Shown here one piece after another: positions 16,801 through 18,519 of a stretch of DNA of 18,519 nt. Made by a program: the position numbers and the translations under genes. The notes under the pieces are model-generated. The model was not told the DNA's origin, did not search any database, and worked only from the letters and a program-made list of their open reading frames with translations. Within the stretch, counting starts at the first letter, position 1. Each line of letters opens with the position of its first letter. Source of the DNA: Verrucomicrobia bacterium UBA1731 (GTDB lineage Bacteria > Verrucomicrobiota > Kiritimatiellia > RFP12 > UBA1067); assembly GCA_002317575.1 (NCBI GenBank), contig DCIH01000011.1, positions 1 through 18,519 of the forward strand. The letters are read 5' to 3'.

Positions 16801-18519
16801 CGGCACGTACTGCGAGACCACGACATCGCCCTTCGCATAGGCGCCGCCGCCGCGGGCATCGATCGTTCCGATCATGCCGCCCGCAAAGGATGTGCCCGAA
16901 AGCCGGATCGCCGCATTGCGCGCGTTGACGAGCTTCGAGGACGTGATAAGCGCATCGCCCTTGTAGTCTTTCGCCGGCGCGAGCTTGTCCGCAATCGTCA
17001 GAGCACCCATCGCGGCGAGCTGTCCGCCGTGGAGGTTGATGTTGCCGACATACGCCCACTCGCCGGAATTGCGAAGGTCGACGTTGATGTTGTTGTCAAC
17101 GAAGGACGCATTGGAAAGGTTCGTGTCGCCGCCGAAGTAGGCGCCACCGCCCTCGGCCGTCAGGTTGAACCAGTCGCGCTTGTTGAAGCCGTTGTTCTTC
17201 TTGCCGAGGAAGCCGTCCACATTGATGCCGAGCGTATCGGTCGCGCCGCTGCCGATGACCGTGAGACGACTGCCCGTGACGGGGCCGTTCGCGTAGAGCT
17301 GTCCGCCACGGACGATGAGGCCTTCGGACGACTCCGTCGATTCATGCGCCGCGTTGAACGTCGTCACGCGCTTGCCTTTGAGCTTGACCTCGATATAGTT
17401 GTCCTCGGCGTAGACGTTTGCCATCGACGTGTTCTGGTCCTTGCCTCCAAGCGCCACCGCGCCGCCGAGAATGGACACGTTGTCGAGCTTCAGCACGTTG
17501 TCATCACCGCTGTTGGCGTCGACAATCACGTAGTTGTACGTGAGCGCCGTATCGTTGACGCTGCCGGCCTTGCCGGCGACCGCGCCGCCCTGAACGGTCA
17601 CGTCCTGAGCCCAGACGAGGCTGTCCGCGCCATCCTTGCGAACCGCAAGGTTCACGAAGTTCTTCATGATCTTGGCGTTACGAACATCCACATTGCCGTC
17701 CGCATGCGCCGCACCGCCCGAGATTGTGACGTTCTGCAGGTTCGAAGTCTCGCTGTTACCGCCGCGCAGCGTCAGATCGACCGAAATGCCGTTCGAACTC
17801 ACGCCGCTGCCCGGCGCGTTGTTCGTCATCGTATTGGTCGTATGGCTGAGCTCGAGATTGCCATGCGCGTAAAGCGCGCCGCCCGCGATCGTCGCGTTCT
17901 TCAAGGCACCCGTCGCGCTGATCTTGATGCGGCTCTGGCTGACCTCGCCCGAGTAGAACGAGAGATCGCCCTTCGCCGCGGCGAAACCGCCGAGGACGGA
18001 GATCGGCTTCGTCCGCAGACCGTTCTTGCCGAAAGTGACGGAAAGCTCGTTCTTGTAGGCGTAGACGTCCGAGAGGATCATGTTGCCGCCCGCGTAGACA
18101 GCGCCGCCTTCCGCGGTGACCGAACCGCCTTCTTCCTTGGTGGTCGTGCTTGGGAAAACTCCAGGAGCGGACATCGTGATTGACGTATCCGCCAGCGAGA
18201 AGTTGACGGAGTTATCACTCCAGTAGCCCTCGACCTCGGCGATCGTCATCGTCGACGAGAAATTGCCCTTCGAGTAGAACGCACCGCCCTGCGCGGTGAG
18301 ATTGCCCTTGATCTTGTCCGCATCGGCCAAGGTCTTCTCGCCGGTCTTGAGATCCCGGCCGCTCGCGGTGTTACCGACGACGCTCGTCACGTCCTTGAGT
18401 TCGATTGAGCCGCCCCAGATGGCGCCGCCCTGCGCGACGATGTCGCCTTCGATGCCCGTCACCTGGACATGGTTATTGTCGATATTGAAGAACGCGCCGG
18501 CCGCCTTCGAGCCGATCGT
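4879..18519 (-). CDS. Giant repeat-rich surface/secreted protein with Pmp-like C-terminal beta-helix (5' end outside window)
   Basis: The frame is open to the window edge, so at least 4,546 residues are seen and the true start and any signal peptide lie upstream; the GTG at 18462 is internal, since the codons before it (reading ...FFNIDNNHVQV) continue the same repeat style. Order of parts, N to C: repeats with GG[AG]xYAxG turns (18519-15600); a non-repetitive hydrophobic island (15540-14490); a long Asp/Gly/Thr-rich repeat region (14485-8560); a CSLREA-like lead-in (8550-8365); about 22 Pmp-like repeats (8060-6130); further beta-helix rungs; a DQRG...GAVIEV segment (5394-5341); and a Gly/Ala-rich tail ending FESALEGLLRK. 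The likely role is adhesion or cell-surface display, inferred from repeat type. No autotransporter barrel, LPXTG or PEP-CTERM signal is visible at the C-terminus. It ends in TGA overlapping the next gene's ATG, which points to coupling with the adaptor genes. The coding frame is very unlikely to be wrong; the function is inferred. Confidence 0.93.
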   Translation of the reverse strand, partial: TIGSKAAGAFFNIDNNHVQVTGIEGDIVAQGGAIWGGSIELKDVTSVVGNTASGRDLKTGEKTLADADKIKGNLTAQGGAFYSKGNFSSTMTIAEVEGYWSDNSVNFSLADTSITMSAPGVFPSTTTKEEGGSVTAEGGAVYAGGNMILSDVYAYKNELSVTFGKNGLRTKPISVLGGFAAAKGDLSFYSGEVSQSRIKISATGALKNATIAGGALYAHGNLELSHTTNTMTNNAPGSGVSSNGISVDLTLRGGNSETSNLQNVTISGGAAHADGNVDVRNAKIMKNFVNLAVRKDGADSLVWAQDVTVQGGAVAGKAGSVNDTALTYNYVIVDANSGDDNVLKLDNVSILGGAVALGGKDQNTSMANVYAEDNYIEVKLKGKRVTTFNAAHESTESSEGLIVRGGQLYANGPVTGSRLTVIGSGATDTLGINVDGFLGKKNNGFNKRDWFNLTAEGGGAYFGGDTNLSNASFVDNNINVDLRNSGEWAYVGNINLHGGQLAAMGALTIADKLAPAKDYKGDALITSSKLVNARNAAIRLSGTSFAGGMIGTIDARGGGAYAKGDVVVSQYVPSKATATTEDYTIDITNNDITIDIDSWAGDVMARNNGMGLFAEMAIQMLAQTKFDLELGLATDSMDGGGVDLGNFGNTKFGGWIEDALNVVLKAINGALNLSRFNFSIDHTYVEGGGVYGGGTMKLTGVDATRNDLNVSYKSAFKSGTTRFILDNVDVLGAGVMAEGDLTVAKSTFNENSITANVISESSGGTVFSAAFGILGVGKTSTSAGLVFFNGLNAKGGGAYTGGALTATDSTFNNNKIDVSVTCAAKDNVASAVFTWLDAVPGFAGILVNMINNGAINVDSDALLWMDYLNAEGAGAYAGGTGESVITNCKFVGNTISASALATTEGSSAIANAIVTKAQYLTEDQKLGIGHTIDGVNSESIATADADAIVETYNVRGGGLFANGHVTYTHHCELTDNDLSASLVADATGGCVTATATYIQVLISNTLKPAETFIVRLGAEATAHKDAYVDELRSITAYVPVLPIGGGADGFIWRVDKGFYGRPVVQGPFYMDGASGWWMLDGATFVVRGAAFDTNASNYTPGEHADIVVTGNGISVAEAKAKTGSVQIAITATSFFLTQLPGVPYPLMVPTIFTVDIDIEVAEAHQCAYNYFHGSTSYGQFKKYFTVGGASFDTSDFEDKRECWAGAGKAEDLFYIPGVTITTLPVHAFQVGGFVIPIPWVSMLGPVPMVFMNLVVPPMGIWATYTSNGILYLPMSPAACAAALIDIGMNAAVALAANSVVSAVTNIGGFCEGAVPGTAVATGASTGGDANGASASAGASVSGTELAYKQFTGYDKDGNPVYEDVTVDLTVLALAQAAGILDLSITNGSAVYTYDAAATYADEDAREAAKASSTTRVRDVKHQSANEEFAFSASHDDDTNSDTVTFGEVTLVWDVANAKWTVEGEEVTDETAVLPKLSDGTTCFTLKNADDTADGKIYIVDAEGNKSEVTGDVTIQAKTLDGVTAFWYKISDDSGKWLTADDQNDTVTLVNDGTMTFNLVDATHTLGTEGVRIYTLDGKDYWYDLTEGKWIDALPDNGTPDDPTDDLYRAVSSETGLMDPNGDQVMAYSKAAETYVNLTTGELYGTRETKVVYAVGGEPGKVVTSYNTVDGQTVTQEIALDPAGTGVTVSTYDANLNTIVTEVAANGNLKSTFHNLAKKEYNVTETSTAKNDDGSYATTNKCSTYGEKDDGTMAAEAKDVTYVTTEVDKDGQMLALQQITKESFNDQDTKSDHKQGTYETDVLDEYGHQIYDDVDGMKVARTETHTYDYEIWHVNSMDGFAADGGSNTHSSEVQKYWCYTTTTETLKDGETEPTVEVSKEYFAYNNGEPAADKVVTSEGEKVTTKVTLEEVYLLVGEGQETISPSYTDEQLKYIGDGDYYESGVAEADGKTYQYIHKLAAEQEGAVKAADGNWYEFKVEGSHVESYWQPLYDPAGNPFVLEGFKPENGTTGINRTTGYPEGVLCKITTTTDQVKTNQTTTFNGETVPVYKTVSSTAAALVADSDGNQLHVSQDADGNWIIMDQDADGKWSVGTTKTFVNSGGNPITDGDGYAIIMSTDMYGKAPTEDGYVGPMTIDGRPACGFGEADSNIAFTYDSDGNIDGIIWVGEGYELLDSAGTDSATKDGLDMFYDVVVGQTVTEVIDHPAEPARYVDDDPTKEEISPAKEAWTEVKTEDITMKYFIDSDGTLRSQNGEDTFTYNTCEWSETDGKFVTVEHTGECCVVMKYVLTDVDGVTSAVKTVVCENGKPVVSSLLDGEQVIQLGDGQYALYISESNYGLETTTEGYVGPATTDGQAANPGAKGNTISFDETGKLAKSTIEIDTDGDKVADRILKFVLPGYDADGKLVYCDVDESDTSDLANKAVYVKTVKTETKTVEVVVKDNFGQPVYDGGKLVTKDVKQTIVYQEIIAECDGEVQTKHIDAYTDAKTGEPVAAHDVTYATFKAVDTFDRKALLAYETVKTADAGEGKLKLTADSTTHEITTETKDIASTRIEQKSYQALYKADSDTLNTLGVKTTDTVIVEVDGASGEMKVDTDGLPSNLVYNKSIDKLGEGETRQVEKDNCGHVIYSTYKGQEVTVRTYSDGTYIFDDEGGATYTASVNGYNVIFTTGNDGLLNVGEGGMPVEVETKSVKTEVTVSSYSDSNGDHSTTSTSIDTDYTATTDGNGHVVYGDGTTVTLKLVLPEEKSTGPDKTVNTSYEVSVADNVAAYLVVDETTGNVSVKVAQDVNGNAVYENAARLTIAQAQKQEEVPPTQPEQEPTTKMVDVVSADNKVVYEIKPFDEDGLSVYFKDFYDTENTNKDIADAAKKVKESDAAAGYEKIILTDKDGNALKVKDSDENVIAYKNLQTGLIYNSEGIVLNALTDDTGAVVYDIDGLTYKDADGNLVTDIAGNVIYTAQSLTFGGVTVTNAHVEVGVNGQVVTRSLVDPVTHKVVKVPTCLMTIKTATGEKFACNSDGSAIYNELDADGDRYLDKDGSPSNIWTNAAGEPILDKTGHAVYIALDDTGTPQLNFDDTPANVANINKLDKEPVQYYATNELGRVIKDRAGNKILIESDSETNKPLYDENGLPTTVLKRANGTMVYDDAGNVIYLTMDDDGLAVWTAYDAEGNVIVSELDDQGDEVWKKSGTDEIATFDHYENTKLLTADAITVDKADPNKGTLDLGSTYGTKSLVKSEAGVWYVDIGSKPGEYDPKDMRLETQTYETDHGTITLVSDGFGNVLYRTSKFDGSVTSVSGKVPSETLATPYDTTTNDYRAADGSEDDTATVIYVTMASGKNTPDVQGTLAYALKNGAGKTIKFADGLFTGGKAVILVEDTLTIGANVKLDAGEGRELVIRTSEPGLWFAAGYQDDSQAWIEANGKIVNQETQDRETPVSYVFAPDYSLFSIATDVTSIEVTNITFEGGHVTDAGAVFNAAGERTTELTLTLDGSNIFRSNADKNGGAIYVNGDLALVMANNAQIAVNNGAEGGAIYANGSVSIEGDGMLVRNTTEQANGGAVSARGSVELDGTLEFVANVAKVDGGAVYSVAGSDAVVTMTDGIVFALNTATTGRGGALFIKTEADSTKLTVDTARFLGNQAGAEGGALYVEAATRDNRMDVNDADFTGNKSGKSGGAVFFATTGTLSGVSGAKAEVFVNAENTRFDSNIAAENGGAIEASYGRITLKGAGTVITDNVAGKVGGAIDAGGVVTVGKGVMFDGNTAGTKGGAIALSDGQMSITSATFDGNASHGDGGAIAILEDALSVTLISSAFMVNNATNAGGAIYSSANDALIVNRKSTFNANSVGKGQGGAVAIAGGEYQASGNIYFANRAATDGGAISVTGKDASAVVKSSKFYDNSAVNAGGAVFAGDKANVEIGNSVFASGTTVGYVTSTGKGNVAAKGGALAVTGGASLAVSSSGTNSTRFIQNSATEAGGTIYVENASLAFKDASQSGENGSILIKGSRTDGNGGAIAVFGTGELTSDVDLRIEAADGAPVQNADKGGAIYAQDKAEITLNRDIELTGMNANQGGAVYLDGTAKLAFNGETTMSGNTAVNGAAVYFAGSSHIDFTDTTLVTDNTATGSGAAFYVGTTGEFSIDTRLVTVTGNHGYGTLYIGATTEANFKTASFRDAVGSDYIVVAGYLGFNQSSIRGGGIHVISGGELAIANSTITEAAETVYEVGGTQKTMSGYGIVIDYGAKAAIVNTTVAKNEGGLLNAAASDDILVLNSAFVGNGDGATTYDIVGATRGGAVYYTTAEDESLIDNLGGRNVSGRAFDQTFYSSGLHQGANGTWYYVPQTLTPAQQKGSRVTGGIDGVYVDKYAGSLTGVANKFAGDISYDQRGAHRTEKSFGAVIEVNTILNEDTVASPNNNNYTVMNGIHAGGLTDSFADVSRELGDTSGALGKSAMGQVGTNGGEIAYETIVSVGSGADNASSYLFSSPEASVMLREGSDQVFGSDVAGGGMALPIGGLADFASAVLGGGNSAPIGSLAHVESMMPGFESALEGLLRK
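4921..5016 (-). repeat. Short C-terminal duplication PIGxLA
   Basis: LPIGGLADFASA (5016-4981) and APIGSLAHVESMM (4959-4921) share P-I-G-x-L-A-x-x-x-S and lie just before the extreme C-terminus GFESALEGLLRK. Glycine-rich linkers flank them. This could be part of a C-terminal export or docking signal for the adaptor complex; that is inference only. Confidence 0.5.
5341..5394 (-). other. Choice-of-anchor Q-like closing segment (DQRG...GAVIEV)
   Basis: DQRGAHR, a short spacer and SFGAVIEV match the DQRGxxR...GAxE ending that closes many bacterial beta-helix proteins annotated as choice-of-anchor Q. In that family a sorting or anchoring signal often follows. Here about 150 further Gly/Ala/Ser-rich residues follow instead, with no recognised signal. 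Confidence 0.6.
6130..8060 (-). repeat. Pmp-like FxxN...GGA[ILV] repeats
   Basis: About 22 consecutive units of 24-35 residues carry F-x-x-N followed 5-9 residues later by G-G-A-[ILV]. Examples are FRSNADKNGGAIYVNG, FLGNQAGAEGGALYV, FTGNKSGKSGGAVFF, FDGNASHGDGGAIAI and FYDNSAVNAGGAVFA. This paired FxxN and GGA[ILV] arrangement is the hallmark of the chlamydial polymorphic outer membrane protein repeat, which forms a right-handed beta-helix passenger. The last few units lose F and the second Gly (GAAVYFAG, GAAFYVG). Confidence 0.85.
8365..8550 (-). other. CSLREA-like lead-in to the second beta-helix
   Basis: The segment reads TVIYVTMASG..., then GTLAYAL, then KTIKF, ILVEDTLTIG and a LDAG turn. 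This matches the typical opening of Pmp-like or choice-of-anchor Q beta-helix proteins: YVT, a short acidic stretch, GSLxxAL, TIxF, then L-x-I-x-x-x-xxI-x-G. In those families the segment normally sits near the N-terminus. Here it is over 3,300 residues into the protein. Confidence 0.6.
9424..9450 (-). other. TSP3-like calcium-binding motif DADGDRYLD
   Basis: D-A-D-G-D-R-Y-L-D is a second D-x-D-G-D-x-x-x-D loop in the Asp-rich region, followed at once by KDG. Same interpretation and same caution as for the copy at 11356-11382. Confidence 0.4.
11330..12215 (-). repeat. Duplicated module around GYVGPxTxDG
   Basis: Two copies of a roughly 75-residue module share GDG-x-YA[IL]-xxS-xxxYG, TE[DG]YVGP-like, T-x-DG-xx-A and N-x-I-x-F in the same order. 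The GYVGP cores are at 12127-12141 and 11479-11493, 648 bases (216 codons) apart. The copies have diverged considerably, so this is an old internal duplication rather than recent slippage. Confidence 0.7.
11356..11382 (-). other. TSP3-like calcium-binding motif DTDGDKVAD
   Basis: The residues D-T-D-G-D-K-V-A-D match the D-x-D-G-D-x-x-x-D pattern of bacterial thrombospondin type 3 calcium loops. A single isolated loop is weak evidence. Its placement in the Asp-rich stalk makes metal binding plausible. Confidence 0.4.
13751..13969 (-). repeat. Duplicated TLDG...WY...GKW module
   Basis: TLDGVTAFWYKISDDSGKW (about 13969-13913) is followed by TLDGKDYWYDLTEGKW (about 13800-13753), about 55 residues apart. 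The preceding segments also match (DGTTCFTL versus DGTMTFNL), so a unit of about 55-70 residues appears duplicated. A third, weaker KW element (DVANAKWTV) lies just N-terminal to them. Confidence 0.6.
14490..15540 (-). other. Non-repetitive hydrophobic/Cys-containing island inside the giant protein
   Basis: About 350 residues break both repeat patterns. They include aromatic-rich DGASGWWMLDG near 15300, scattered Cys (HQCAYNYF, KRECWAG), and a strongly hydrophobic Pro-rich stretch around 14840-14700 (FQVGGFVIPIPWVSMLGP and following Val/Pro/Met-rich residues). An Ala-rich helix-like segment with PAACAAAL comes next, then an Ala/Gly/Ser-rich linker at about 14580-14490. I do not recognise a family. 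It could be a globular insertion, a membrane-interacting segment or a host-contact module. Confidence 0.6.
15600..18519 (-). repeat. N-terminal-side beta-helix-like repeats of the giant protein, GG[AG]xYAxG type
   Basis: About 17 copies of a turn with the shape [hydrophobic]-x-[hydrophobic]-x-GG[AG]-x-[YA]-A-x-G are seen here, for example AQGGAFYSKG, AEGGAVYAGG, AEGGGAYFGG and AKGGGAYTGG. Each is typically followed by a D/N-rich stretch ending in N[xI]xV. The unit is longer and more variable (roughly 40-80 residues) than the repeats at the C-terminal end. Alternating hydrophobic residues and regular Gly-Gly turns suggest a right-handed beta-helix or solenoid. A few Cys residues occur, unusual for such repeats. 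No known family is assigned. Confidence 0.8.

Noticed and set aside
15451..18183. Further plus-strand open frames (15451-16800 and 17029-18183)
   Set aside because: Same antisense register as the giant gene, same Arg/Asp-rich composition, and separated by single stops that are ordinary CTA or TCA codons of the giant.
18460..18462. GTG at 18462 as the start of the giant gene
   Set aside because: The frame stays open to the window edge and the upstream residues continue the repeat style, so the true start is outside the window.

Overview
The window is coding-dense and transcribed entirely on the minus strand. It holds the 3' 13.6 kb of one giant gene followed by three co-directional genes that overlap or nearly abut, so the four look like one operon whose promoter lies beyond the right edge. 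No RNA gene, IS element, CRISPR array or plus-strand gene is supported.

Layout in transcription order: (1) 18519..4879, a giant extracellular or surface protein, at least 4,546 residues and open through the window edge. It has two beta-helix-like repeat blocks separated by a non-repetitive hydrophobic/Cys-containing island and about 1,970 residues of Asp/Gly/Thr-rich repeats. The C-terminal block has FxxN...GGA[ILV] repeats like those of chlamydial polymorphic membrane proteins (Pmps) and ends in a DQRG...GAxxE segment like the choice-of-anchor Q domain. No autotransporter barrel follows. (2) 4882..3521, a periplasmic RND-type adaptor with a Sec signal peptide and an extra C-terminal domain. 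(3) 3534..2227, a GAF-like cytoplasmic domain, one membrane segment and a HlyD-like periplasmic arm. (4) 2210..102, a PqqD-like domain, an M50 (site-2-type) zinc metalloprotease membrane core with intact HESAH and NPCIRYDG motifs, and a HlyD-like C-terminal arm. A weak candidate for the start of a further gene lies at 21..1.

The organism is probably a Gram-negative bacterium, because periplasmic adaptor proteins are present. GC is moderately high and codons TTA, CTA and TCA are strongly avoided. Pmp-like repeats, giant surface proteins and M50/HlyD/adaptor trios suggest the Planctomycetota-Verrucomicrobiota-Chlamydiota group (for example Kiritimatiellota, Lentisphaerota or Verrucomicrobiota). 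This assignment is inference, not proof.

Working model (inference): the three downstream genes form an envelope complex that exports, processes or anchors the giant protein. The translational coupling of the giant gene to the first adaptor (ATGA overlap), three differently built adaptor arms in a row, and the lack of any self-transport domain on the giant all fit. No ABC ATPase or TolC-like outer-membrane channel is visible; one might lie just outside the window.
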